Of a DNA stretch of 64,000 nucleotides, positions 1-6,954 are shown in pieces. The stretch comes from a virus: positions 1-64,000 of the IMG/VR virus record IMGVR_UViG_3300042430_003505; one strand, given 5' to 3'. The notes below the pieces were generated by a model. The model worked only from the letters and a program-made list of their open reading frames with translations. It was not told where the DNA came from and did not search any database. Positions within the stretch are counted from its first letter, which is position 1. The number at the start of each line of letters is the position of its first letter. A program made the position numbers and the translations under genes.

Positions 1-2
1 CG

Positions 3-287
3 TTAGCAGCCATTAAATGACCGCCACAATTCGACAAACTCTTCCCTTTTCATTTGTCTTAATTCTCTATTGTCGGCATATTTTCTTTCGTGGTAAATTT
101 CAATTTCGCTCCCACCAGTGAAGTAAACGGAATATCTTAACCAAGAGCTATCGCCACCAACTTTACCAACTCTTTCAATTTTTCGTAAATCAATCGTATC
201 GCCTCCAATATCAACCAAAGGATTAACGGCTGCTAACACATTATTTGCGTCAGTGGGGGTTTCGTGCTTTTTAGAATCTGTCTGCAT
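3..287 (-). CDS. hypothetical protein, 94 aa
   Basis: Complete small ORF ending at the left window edge. I recognise no family. The N-terminal 25 residues are polar and probably disordered; the rest (from about VDIGGDTIDL) has alternating hydrophobic and charged residues suggesting a small beta-rich domain, ending in a basic/acidic helix (RELRQMKREEFVELW). It leads a run of minus-strand small genes. No promoter is obvious upstream. Confidence 0.55.
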   Translation of the reverse strand: MQTDSKKHETPTDANNVLAAVNPLVDIGGDTIDLRKIERVGKVGGDSSWLRYSVYFTGGSEIEIYHERKYADNRELRQMKREEFVELWRSFNGC

Positions 288-373
288 ATTTTAAAGTTTT
301 GTGCTGTTAATAATCTTTAGTGGTGTAATGCCCCACCGAACGCAAATAATCGGAACGTTATAAGTAATAAAAA

Positions 374-592
374 TTAAATACCAAGTGTATCTTTTAAATG
401 TTCATTTCCACCAGAAAGTAAATCATTTTTAATCACATAACATAATTGATATTTATGAATTCTACCTATATAATTTCCAGTCAAGCGATTTGAAAACACC
501 AAGAATTCATCACCCTGTGACCAAGGTTCATCATAAATATCAATTTCAAAATTATGATATATTACCTTACAAACATTTAAAAGATTTTCCAT
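374..592 (-). CDS. hypothetical protein, 72 aa
   Basis: Small ORF with a plausible ATG (MENLLNVCKVIYHNF). No recognised domain. The pattern of short beta-like stretches (FEIDIYDE, DEFLVFSNRL, YIGRIHKYQLCYVI) suggests a small globular beta protein. It stands alone between two AT-rich spacers on the minus strand, as many early phage genes do. Confidence 0.5.
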   Translation of the reverse strand: MENLLNVCKVIYHNFEIDIYDEPWSQGDEFLVFSNRLTGNYIGRIHKYQLCYVIKNDLLSGGNEHLKDTLGI

Positions 593-652
593 ATTTTTTT
601 ATTTAATTTTTACATACTTATAACAACAAATAAATCACATTAACACAATGGT

Positions 653-1036
653 TTACTTGCAACTGTTACATGTTTTTTTCCACTCAAAGTGATCAACGTT
701 CACTGGCCTACAAGGATCCTGCCCTTCAGATATCTTCATGAGTTCATCAACGTCATCATCAAGATGAAAGGCAAATCCTTGACTCTTTATCCAATGGATC
801 TTAGCAGCACCATTTGTAAACACGATCCTTTCCTTAGGGATACCGCACTCTTCTGCGACGCTAAACACTGTCAGATTCTGTTGCTCTATCCAGGGCCAAC
901 CCTTTTCCATACCGGCTTCCGCAGAGTATCTAGAGGTGATTATCCAGACTTCATGGCCAGATTCAACTAGGGACTTTGAATATTCCTGCACGTCGATGCG
1001 ATTTAGCGTACCATCAAAATCAAATGATACTTTCAT
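653..1036 (-). CDS. HAD-superfamily phosphatase-like protein, 127 aa
   Basis: Begins MKVSFDFDGTLN, the HAD motif I (DxDGT; nucleophile Asp6, acid/base Asp8), followed by motif II-like WIITSR around residues 31-36 and a late acidic motif HLDDDVDEL around residues 91-99 matching motif IV. At 127 aa it is a minimal HAD core without a large cap, like phage 5'-nucleotidase or polynucleotide-phosphatase-like proteins. The substrate cannot be told from sequence. It directly abuts the upstream gene (1037-1405), so the two are probably cotranscribed. Three other HAD genes occur in this window. Confidence 0.75.
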   Translation of the reverse strand: MKVSFDFDGTLNRIDVQEYSKSLVESGHEVWIITSRYSAEAGMEKGWPWIEQQNLTVFSVAEECGIPKERIVFTNGAAKIHWIKSQGFAFHLDDDVDELMKISEGQDPCRPVNVDHFEWKKTCNSCK

Positions 1037-1405
1037 CTATTTTTTAGTTAGGTCTTCGTGAGAATAGTATGTGCTTTCTATCTGGCCGAGCTCGTAGTTA
1101 CCAGTTGGCTCCACTCGAACAACGTAAGCTTCCACTCTAGGTTTCTTGTCGTATTCAAATCGAGCATCCATTTCTCGCAAGACACGTATCTCCTGCCCAA
1201 TGGCTTCAGCAAGTTCCTTTAGCTTATCTAGACTTAAGGTAAGGTCAATATCACCATACCAGATCTTGGTAGGAGTCGGTTCCATCACAATAAGATTAGA
1301 GTTAAACACGGCTAGGTTCTTGGGATTACGATTACAGTATCCAGACTTAGAACCGGAAATCATTATACCAGCGAAACCAAGTAATTCAATAGCTTTTTCT
1401 TCCAT
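1037..1405 (-). CDS. conserved-type phage hypothetical protein, 122 aa
   Basis: Unrecognised. A glycine-rich N-terminus (GFAGIMISGSKSGYC) is followed by NLIVMEPTPTKIWYGDIDLT and a helix (DKLKELAEAIGQEIRVLRE). The GDIDLTLSLDKL segment loosely recalls a nucleotidyltransferase DxD pattern but has no upstream GS motif, so I do not assign that function. It is the first gene of an operon with the HAD gene downstream and has an early-type TATAAT promoter just upstream (1417-1430). Confidence 0.6.
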   Translation of the reverse strand: MEEKAIELLGFAGIMISGSKSGYCNRNPKNLAVFNSNLIVMEPTPTKIWYGDIDLTLSLDKLKELAEAIGQEIRVLREMDARFEYDKKPRVEAYVVRVEPTGNYELGQIESTYYSHEDLTKK

Positions 1406-1416
1406 TTTATCTTTTT

Positions 1417-1430
1417 GATATTATACTAAG
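1417..1430 (-). promoter_or_regulatory. early-type promoter (-10 TATAAT)
   Basis: On the minus strand the sequence reads CTTAGTATAATATC, one of a set of near-identical AGTATAATA boxes preceding minus-strand genes in this window. It lies about 15 nt from the ATG of the 122-aa gene. No convincing -35 box is visible. Confidence 0.45.
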
Positions 1431-1477
1431 AAAAATGTAAAAGTTAAAACTTTGCGACCTGTTTGAGTTAAATATAA

Positions 1478-2351
1478 TTAGAGCCTGACACTCTAGTCGG
1501 CGTCGAGTTTATAACTCTTGAGCGGTGCATGCCGCAAAGGCGTCTGCTTAATAAAAATAACAGGTAAACTATGTACTTTACACACACAGCGGGCACAATT
1601 AGCCCAACTGCAAACATTGCAGTAAACAGAAATCGCCTAAAACACTACGGCGAAACAGTCTATCTAAAGAGCGGAACTCATTTTGAGATCGAACTCTTTA
1701 ATCCCAAAACAACAAAGGTCCTTGCTAAGATCTACCTCGATGGAGTCTCAATCTCCGAATCAGGAATAGTGATCAAGCCAGGACAGAGAGTCTTCCTAGA
1801 GAGATGGATTGACGAACCTAAAAAGTTCTTATTTGAGACCTATGAAGTCGATAAACAATTTAGACTAGTCGCGGAAGCAATTAAACACAATGGCAGAGTA
1901 CGAGTCGAATTTTACGATCAAGTGATCTTATCCCCATCTAACATGGCGATTTTCCCAAGTACCTCAACGTGGACGTATGATCCTACGAGTCAGCCAGTTT
2001 ATGGTGGAACAACTCAAAACCAGATCTATTTCACGTCTTCTTTTGCTGGATCAAACGATGTGATCGGAACCCGCACATTGGGTAATTCAGAGCTAACCAT
2101 GAACTTCATGGAGACGGGTCGTGCAGAAAAAGGAGAAGCATCAGATCAAGCATTCACAAGTGATAATTCTTCTTACAATTCGTGGACATGTAATACGATT
2201 CATCTACAGATCCTACCTGAATCTCAAAAACCGGTAGAAGTGAAAGAGATTAGAAACTATTGCACAAATTGTGGAACTCGCCACAAAAAATCGAGTTGGA
2301 AATTCTGCCCTAATTGCGGAACAAAAATCTAAATTTAAAGTCAGGCTCTAA
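1478..2351. repeat. 12-bp perfect inverted repeat flanking one gene
   Basis: TTAGAGCCTGAC at 1478-1489 is the exact reverse complement of GTCAGGCTCTAA at 2340-2351. The two arms flank the zinc-ribbon gene 1571-2332. The left arm is followed by a GC-richer, hairpin-prone stretch (1490-1550) that includes GAGTT/AACTC and GCGG/CCGC stems, and the right arm abuts a terminator. It could be a long-range RNA stem, a recombination or insertion footprint, or chance. Confidence 0.5.
1571..2332 (+). CDS. phage protein with C-terminal double-CxxC zinc ribbon, 253 aa
   Basis: The body is beta-rich (repeated short strands such as VYLKSGTHFEIELF and KIYLDGVSI). The last 25 residues form a zinc ribbon, CTNCGTRHKK...FCPNCGTKI, with two CxxC knuckles. 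The function is unknown. Proteins of this layout in my recollection of tailed-phage genomes are unassigned. The gene is isolated: an untranslated, structured leader precedes it, the 12-bp inverted repeat flanks it, and a terminator follows. A weak late-promoter-like AATAAAAATAAC lies about 20 nt upstream. Confidence 0.65.
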   Translation: MYFTHTAGTISPTANIAVNRNRLKHYGETVYLKSGTHFEIELFNPKTTKVLAKIYLDGVSISESGIVIKPGQRVFLERWIDEPKKFLFETYEVDKQFRLVAEAIKHNGRVRVEFYDQVILSPSNMAIFPSTSTWTYDPTSQPVYGGTTQNQIYFTSSFAGSNDVIGTRTLGNSELTMNFMETGRAEKGEASDQAFTSDNSSYNSWTCNTIHLQILPESQKPVEVKEIRNYCTNCGTRHKKSSWKFCPNCGTKI

Positions 2352-2353
2352 TG

Positions 2354-2380
2354 AAGGATCTTGAAAGGGATCCTTTTTTT
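2354..2380 (+). terminator. rho-independent terminator
   Basis: Stem AAGGATC/GATCCTT with an 8-nt loop, followed by a run of T. It ends the zinc-ribbon gene transcript before the late promoter at 2390. Confidence 0.75.
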
Positions 2381-2389
2381 GTTTTATAA

Positions 2390-2405
2390 GATAAATAATA
2401 AAAAA
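2390..2405 (+). promoter_or_regulatory. T4-like late promoter
   Basis: GATAAATAATAAAAAA, 25 nt before the ATG at 2415. The spacing matches the other late boxes. It supports starting the downstream gene at 2415, because the upstream in-frame ATG at 2361 lies inside the preceding terminator. Confidence 0.7.
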
Positions 2406-2414
2406 ATTATTATA

Positions 2415-2741
2415 ATGTCAACATTTAATACTATTCACCTTTTTGGATTCGGTGATGCTCAAATCATCGGAAAAGAAAACAATGGTACTGTCGCATCAGA
2501 GGCTCTAACTAACCTTACTGCGTTTGTAGATCACATCAAGACATTTAAACCAGATGAAGTCACTCTTACTGATTATCATGTTATTCATATATTTAACGAA
2601 ACAGACGTTCGTTATTTGGGTAAAGGCACTGAAGTTAAAACAGATAAGACTAATTTTACTGTAAAAATTTCAGAAGTTGACCCTACTATTTTGGGTAACT
2701 TAGTTGATGAACTAGCGGCGGCCGTTATACCTAATACTTAA
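2415..2741 (+). CDS. late-expressed hypothetical protein, 108 aa
   Basis: Start chosen at MSTFNTIHLFGFGD because the longer in-frame start at 2361 overlaps a terminator and the late promoter. The protein is small and beta-rich, with a C-terminal amphipathic helix (LGNLVDELAAAVIP). No domain recognised. It is the first gene of a late block ahead of two MSFINWG proteins, so a small virion or virion-assembly protein is possible; this is inference from position only. Confidence 0.65.
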   Translation: MSTFNTIHLFGFGDAQIIGKENNGTVASEALTNLTAFVDHIKTFKPDEVTLTDYHVIHIFNETDVRYLGKGTEVKTDKTNFTVKISEVDPTILGNLVDELAAAVIPNT

Positions 2742-2776
2742 AAATAAACCAAAAATATGTCATTTATCAATTGGGG
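2740..2776 (+). repeat. 37-bp direct repeat, copy 1 (start of MSFINWG gene)
   Basis: The 37 bases spanning the untranslated leader and first six to seven codons of the gene at 2757 are identical to 3331-3367 at the start of the gene at 3348. It indicates duplication or ongoing gene conversion of the shared 5' end. Confidence 0.85.
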
Positions 2777-3329
2777 ACATGAAAGTCCCGAGCAACGTAA
2801 AGCTCGTCAAGAGTGGGAAGATCAAATAATGTTTGAACAGATGTCCTACAGTGCCGCAGTTGTTGCTGCAGCTGCCACTGGTTCAGGTGGACTAAAAAAA
2901 CCTAGTGAATTTGTAGGAGAGGTCGACTGGTTAGTCGTTGCATCAACTGTGTTTACTCCTCCTGGAACCGACAACTATGAGGACTTCGACAACTGGGTCA
3001 CTGACACTTTTACACCTCTACTTGGTGTAAAGAGACTTGTGATAGTTGCTGATTCTGCGAATGCTCACACTCACGAAGAGCCATTTACCGATCTTACGAT
3101 CCAATTATTTAATAGTGTGACCTCTACCTGGACAACAGTATGGTCTTATAACCTCGTAAATCAAAACTATCCAGGCGGTGAAGGCGATGACTACTTTTTT
3201 AATGGTATCGACGTTACCTTTCCAGAGGTTGCATCGGTGACCAAGATCCGACTTACCTCTGATCCTGGCATAGGTCAGACATATCACGATTGGGGTCAGG
3301 ACTCTACACTGTTTAAATTCTATAAATAA
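2757..3329 (+). CDS. MSFINWG-family modular protein, beta-sandwich-like C-terminus, 190 aa
   Basis: Residues 1-45 form the shared module: MSFINWGHESPEQ, a charged helix, MFEQMSYSAA, then an Ala/Gly-rich linker. The rest (about 50-190) is unrelated to the other family members and rich in aromatic strands (VDWLVVASTVFTPPG, LTIQLFNSV, TTVWSYNLV, VTKIRLTSD), suggesting a carbohydrate-binding or jelly-roll-like beta sandwich. Four such proteins occur here, two in tandem and one after the capsid genes. I infer a common virion-docking N-terminus with an exchangeable, perhaps ligand-binding, C-terminus. Confidence 0.7.
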   Translation: MSFINWGHESPEQRKARQEWEDQIMFEQMSYSAAVVAAAATGSGGLKKPSEFVGEVDWLVVASTVFTPPGTDNYEDFDNWVTDTFTPLLGVKRLVIVADSANAHTHEEPFTDLTIQLFNSVTSTWTTVWSYNLVNQNYPGGEGDDYFFNGIDVTFPEVASVTKIRLTSDPGIGQTYHDWGQDSTLFKFYK

Positions 3330-3336
3330 TAAAAAT
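3321..3336 (+). promoter_or_regulatory. T4-like late promoter
   Basis: TATAAATAATAAAAAT, containing the exact T4 late octamer TATAAATA, 27 nt before the ATG at 3348. It overlaps the last codons of the upstream gene. Confidence 0.7.
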
Positions 3337-3367
3337 AAACCAAAAATATGTCATTTATCAATTGGGG
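3331..3367 (+). repeat. 37-bp direct repeat, copy 2 (start of MSFINWG gene)
   Basis: Identical to 2740-2776. See that entry. Confidence 0.85.
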
Positions 3368-4256
3368 TAGTGAGAGCCCAGAACAATTAAAAGCTCGTCG
3401 AGAGATGGAAGAACGTATGATGTTTGAACAGATGTCATATAGTGCAGCAATAGCTGCGGCAGCCTCCGCTGGCGGAAGCCTAGATCCTTTACGAGGTTTA
3501 TTTGGAGTAGGAGCAGACGGTCTTATCTATAACCTAGGTAGAGGTGAGGCAAATTGGCCGTTTGATTCTGAGTCATTTCCTAGCTCGACAGTAATCACTC
3601 TAAACACGGATGATGATTGCTTATATGCGGCAGTCGATTTCGATGGGGAAGTATTTTTTATAAAGATCGACAAGACGACTAGGAAATGTTTGTTTTTTGA
3701 AAATGACATCAGCGATTATGTAACAAAGGGATCAAGCTCTCTGTATTATGAAGGTGATGGACGTTTTATCTACTTAGATAACTTTATCAAGAAGAGCGAT
3801 GTTTCTAGTATTATTCGAGTGACGCTAACCGAGTCGACAGCTGACGCTACTGAGGTTTCCGAAGTAGACTCGGTTGAAAAAGGATACTTGCTTAGAAACC
3901 TCTTCATATATGATGGAACTCCTTGGGCGATCGCGTACTCTGGACCAACCGTAATAATCGGGCCATTCGATATTGATGAGGGTGACTTTGTTTATTCTAA
4001 CCTTCTTCTTCCTTCTCCTAGCGATACTAGAGTGGAGGAAATACTTGCAGTATTCAGCACAGTCGAATATAATGGCACAGTATACTCAGCGATTGTTTTT
4101 GCAGATTCTGAACTGAGCGGTGATCCAAATATTGGACTCTTTAAAGTTGATACTGAGACTGGTGGTGCACTTGCTCCATACTATGTCTCATTCATCAAGG
4201 ATCTAAACCTTGCAGGTCATGGAGAAGTGCCAGTATTATCAATATTTAGTTACTAA
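3348..4256 (+). CDS. MSFINWG-family modular protein, propeller-like C-terminus, 302 aa
   Basis: Residues 1-45 repeat the family module (MSFINWGSESPEQ, MFEQMSYSAA, Ala-rich linker). The C-terminal 250 residues contain recurring units of the type D.DCLYAAVDFDGEVFFIKIDK, GDGRFIYLDNF, GTPWAIAYSG and GTVYSAIVFAD, which look like beta-propeller blades reading out repeated strand-turn-strand segments. The function is unknown. A sugar- or protein-binding virion decoration is my inference. It directly follows its paralog at 2757 and has its own late promoter. Confidence 0.7.
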   Translation: MSFINWGSESPEQLKARREMEERMMFEQMSYSAAIAAAASAGGSLDPLRGLFGVGADGLIYNLGRGEANWPFDSESFPSSTVITLNTDDDCLYAAVDFDGEVFFIKIDKTTRKCLFFENDISDYVTKGSSSLYYEGDGRFIYLDNFIKKSDVSSIIRVTLTESTADATEVSEVDSVEKGYLLRNLFIYDGTPWAIAYSGPTVIIGPFDIDEGDFVYSNLLLPSPSDTRVEEILAVFSTVEYNGTVYSAIVFADSELSGDPNIGLFKVDTETGGALAPYYVSFIKDLNLAGHGEVPVLSIFSY

Positions 4257-4271
4257 AAAAATATAAAGTAT

Positions 4272-4601
4272 ATGAGACTATGCATACTATGTGAAAACGA
4301 AAATGTTGTTGATGCTAGACAAAGAGCAGCGATTGCCTTGCCTAAACATGAAGCCTTAATTGAAGCCATTGAATTAAAGAAGAAATTTAATCCTGATTTT
4401 TCAATAGATCACTTGACTATTCCTTTGTCTGAAACTGGTGAGCTTCCAGCAACACACTGGTTCTGCTTTATTAAGACTGATGAAGAGACTTATCAGAGGA
4501 TGCTTGCATCACAGATGTATACCATCATTGAAGAAGCAGTGCCTTCTGAATTTTTAGAAAAACATGGCCTAAAGAAGATAAAAAGTTTCGGGCCTAAATA
4601 G
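4272..4601 (+). CDS. hypothetical protein, 109 aa
   Basis: Starts MRLCILCENENV. Beta-alpha composition with a long helix (RQRAAIALPKHEALIEAIELKKKF) and a strand ATHWFCFIKTDEE. No family recognised. It is 15 nt after the MSFINWG gene and 13 nt before the oxygenase-like gene, so it is probably in the same transcript. Confidence 0.6.
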   Translation: MRLCILCENENVVDARQRAAIALPKHEALIEAIELKKKFNPDFSIDHLTIPLSETGELPATHWFCFIKTDEETYQRMLASQMYTIIEEAVPSEFLEKHGLKKIKSFGPK

Positions 4602-4614
4602 GATACATTTAGAG

Positions 4615-5244
4615 ATGGAATCTTCTAATCATAAAGTAGTAAGGGGTTTCTTATCCCAATCAGAGAGAACACAAATACTTGATTTTGTGAATGAGATTAA
4701 CGCTCAAGTACTTCTTAACGATCATCATTTAAAATATTTAATTGGGAAGATTAATGGAAACTCTTACATGTACGATATATCTAGGACTGACCTTACTGGA
4801 AAGATAACTAGGTACCAATCTGGCGGAACGGTTATGGATCAGAAGCTTCCGGTGATTTTTGATAACTTAATCGATCGAATAGGTCAAACTATTAATATTC
4901 CGAAGGATCACTGTTTTTTACAGATTGTTGATATGGATAAGGGAGGAGTGATCGATAGACACTACGATACGGCTACTCAAGGTTTTATAAACTATAAGTG
5001 TAACGTGAGCGTGCTCTCAGAAAACTATGATTTTTGTGTAGACGGGGAGACAGTCAATGTCAATGAGGGAGACCTGTATTGTTTTGAGGCATCCTTATAT
5101 AAGCACTGGACTCCAAACCCGTTCCATTCAAGAAGAATACTTCTTAGCTTTGGTTTCATGATACCTTACGATAAACTCGGCAGAAAAGAGGACGATCCAA
5201 GAATCCGATTAAGTAATAGGATCGAAAGATACTTTCAGAGATAA
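4615..5244 (+). CDS. 2OG-Fe(II) oxygenase-like protein, 209 aa
   Basis: Shows the facial triad of the double-stranded beta-helix dioxygenases: His116-Tyr-Asp118 (in IDRHYDTA), distal His164 (YKHWTPNP) and an Arg about ten residues later (SRRILLSFGF) that would bind 2-oxoglutarate. The length fits small prolyl-hydroxylase/AlkB-like phage dioxygenases. The substrate (protein, nucleotide or DNA base) is not evident. The gene lies between a small hypothetical gene and the patatin-like gene. Confidence 0.7.
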   Translation: MESSNHKVVRGFLSQSERTQILDFVNEINAQVLLNDHHLKYLIGKINGNSYMYDISRTDLTGKITRYQSGGTVMDQKLPVIFDNLIDRIGQTINIPKDHCFLQIVDMDKGGVIDRHYDTATQGFINYKCNVSVLSENYDFCVDGETVNVNEGDLYCFEASLYKHWTPNPFHSRRILLSFGFMIPYDKLGRKEDDPRIRLSNRIERYFQR

Positions 5245-5255
5245 ATAACTTAAAT
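5240..5255 (+). promoter_or_regulatory. T4-like late promoter
   Basis: GATAAATAACTTAAAT, 27 nt before the ATG of the patatin-like gene and overlapping the end of the preceding gene. Confidence 0.65.
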
Positions 5256-5266
5256 CGATACCCATT

Positions 5267-6226
5267 ATGAGTAAAATTAGAATATTATCACTGGACGGAG
5301 GTGGACTCAGAGGAATCATACCGTTACTGATCCTAAAAGAGATCGAGAGAAACGAGGGTCGCCGAATCCATGAACTATTTGACGTGATTACTGGAACCTC
5401 GACTGGAGGAATAATTGCATGTGGTCTAACTTATACAAAAGACGGCAAGACACCGAGTTTGACGTTGGACCAACTAATCGAACTATATACGACTAGAGGC
5501 CATGAGATATTTCCATACAAGACTAATATTTTTTCAAAGGCGATCAGTGGAATCAATTCAATCTTTAATCCTAAGTTTTCTCCGACTGGACTAGACCGAC
5601 TTCTTGGTCAATACTTTGGTGAATCAACTCTTAGGGACACGTTAAAGCCAACTATCGTCACTTCATACGATATCAAGAATAACGAAGTTGTAATGTTCAA
5701 GAGCAGATTATCAAATGTGTCTAATGAATATAATGCTAGACTTAAGGATGTATGCAGAGGAACATCCGCTGCTCCGACATACTTGCCTTCTTATGAGATG
5801 AACTTTAAAGGTAAAGACCGACTCTTAGTTGACGGTGGAGTGTATATCAATAATCCAGCAATGGCAGCAGTCGCTGACGTATTGAAGAGCCGACCTGAAG
5901 TAGAGGTAAAGGATATCGAATGTCTTTCATTGGGCACCGGCATCTATGCCAAGAGTTTAGGCATAAAGACGACTGGTTGGGGAATGGCTGACTGGGTAAA
6001 ACCTATCACAACCCTAATGATGCAGGCATCAGCAAAGGTAGTTTCATATGAGTGTGATGAGATCTTATCAAATCACTTGAGATTACAGGTGAGTATTGAT
6101 GATGAAAAGAAGAGTGATATGGCAGATGCTCGACCAGAAACGACTAAATACTTAGTTGAACGTGTAAATTCTGAGATCATCAGTAACGATGAGACTATGG
6201 AGAAAATAAAAAACTTTTTTAATTAA
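5267..6226 (+). CDS. patatin-like phospholipase, 319 aa
   Basis: All landmarks of the patatin Ser-Asp dyad hydrolases are present: the oxyanion-hole glycine run DGGGLRG (residues 10-16), nucleophile elbow GTSTGG with Ser45, and the catalytic Asp189 in VDGGVYINNP. Length is typical for bacterial patatins. The family hydrolyses acyl chains from phospholipids. No signal peptide or membrane segment is visible, so it would act in the cytoplasm, at the inner face of the membrane, or from the virion. It has its own late promoter, which favours a role in lysis or in the particle over early takeover. It overlaps the next gene by one base (TAATG). Confidence 0.88.
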   Translation: MSKIRILSLDGGGLRGIIPLLILKEIERNEGRRIHELFDVITGTSTGGIIACGLTYTKDGKTPSLTLDQLIELYTTRGHEIFPYKTNIFSKAISGINSIFNPKFSPTGLDRLLGQYFGESTLRDTLKPTIVTSYDIKNNEVVMFKSRLSNVSNEYNARLKDVCRGTSAAPTYLPSYEMNFKGKDRLLVDGGVYINNPAMAAVADVLKSRPEVEVKDIECLSLGTGIYAKSLGIKTTGWGMADWVKPITTLMMQASAKVVSYECDEILSNHLRLQVSIDDEKKSDMADARPETTKYLVERVNSEIISNDETMEKIKNFFN

Positions 6227-6561
6227 TGAAGACATACGTACAATTATTTGAGAGCTGGCACCGAGAGGAGGAGATTATTCTTACTTCTAGACAGGGACGA
6301 GAGATCGAAATTAAGGTCAAGCACGGTAAGATCGAGGAGATTGAAAATAGAAGCGGTGTGATCTTTCCATTCGTCACAGGCCAACCTCTTCAGATTCCAT
6401 TCATAAAGGGATGGGCATGTCGTAATGGCTTTAAATGGAACGGTGAAGACGCGTGTCAACCAGGCATGAAGCCTGAGAAAAAGATGTTTGGGATAAGACA
6501 TCGAGACATTCCTCAAGGTCACGAGTGGAGACGAATGTTTCCTGGAAAGTTTAGAGACTAG
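6226..6561 (+). CDS. CTS-like protein, 111 aa
   Basis: Begins MKTYVQLFESWHREEE, close to the T4 internal protein CTS (MKTYQEFIAE as I recall). The rest is a compact basic protein with KGWACRNGFKWNGEDACQPG (two Cys) and a basic C-terminus. Translationally coupled to the patatin gene, so the two are made together late. No domain recognised. Packaging into the capsid is inferred from the N-terminus. Confidence 0.6.
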   Translation: MKTYVQLFESWHREEEIILTSRQGREIEIKVKHGKIEEIENRSGVIFPFVTGQPLQIPFIKGWACRNGFKWNGEDACQPGMKPEKKMFGIRHRDIPQGHEWRRMFPGKFRD

Positions 6562-6944
6562 AGAATTCCCGACTCTTCCATCAATTTCCTACACCCTTCC
6601 CAATCTACAAAAGGTCGATCTGATAATTCAGGATCCACTTTTAATGGGATTCCCAAGCAGATATCATCAATGATCAGTTGGCCATATGCTTTAGGCGAGG
6701 TTGTCCATGCTCTTTGTGTAGGATTCTCTTGGATTCCATACAAAGGGATATCGTGTTTCTCAAACCATTTTACGGCATCTTTTAAATAGTTGCCGCTTCG
6801 TGTATCGCTACGCATAGTAAAGAGAATTAGTCTATTTCCAGCCAAGACCAAGTCTCTTAATACTTCAGGTGCACCTATTTCCTTTCCAACATATGGAAAG
6901 TCATGGGTAGTACAGGTCCCATCAAAGTCTACTAATATGTCCAT
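6558..6944 (-). CDS. HAD-superfamily hydrolase-like protein, 128 aa
   Basis: Motif I is DFDGTCTTHDFP at residues 6-17, followed by a motif II-like LFTMRSD around 41-47 and a C-terminal IIDDICLGIP. The length and DFDGT..THD.P arrangement resemble small phage and Bacteroides HADs of unknown substrate. It converges on and overlaps the end of the previous gene by four bases. Confidence 0.75.
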   Translation of the reverse strand: MDILVDFDGTCTTHDFPYVGKEIGAPEVLRDLVLAGNRLILFTMRSDTRSGNYLKDAVKWFEKHDIPLYGIQENPTQRAWTTSPKAYGQLIIDDICLGIPLKVDPELSDRPFVDWEGCRKLMEESGIL

Positions 6945-6954
6945 GTTTTAAAAT

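Noticed and set aside
1037-1405. Nucleotidyltransferase call based on GDIDLT
   Set aside because: No upstream GS motif and no third carboxylate; a single DxD is too little.
2361-2414. Longer N-terminus for the 2415 gene
   Set aside because: It would translate through a terminator and the late promoter; the promoter spacing fits ATG 2415.
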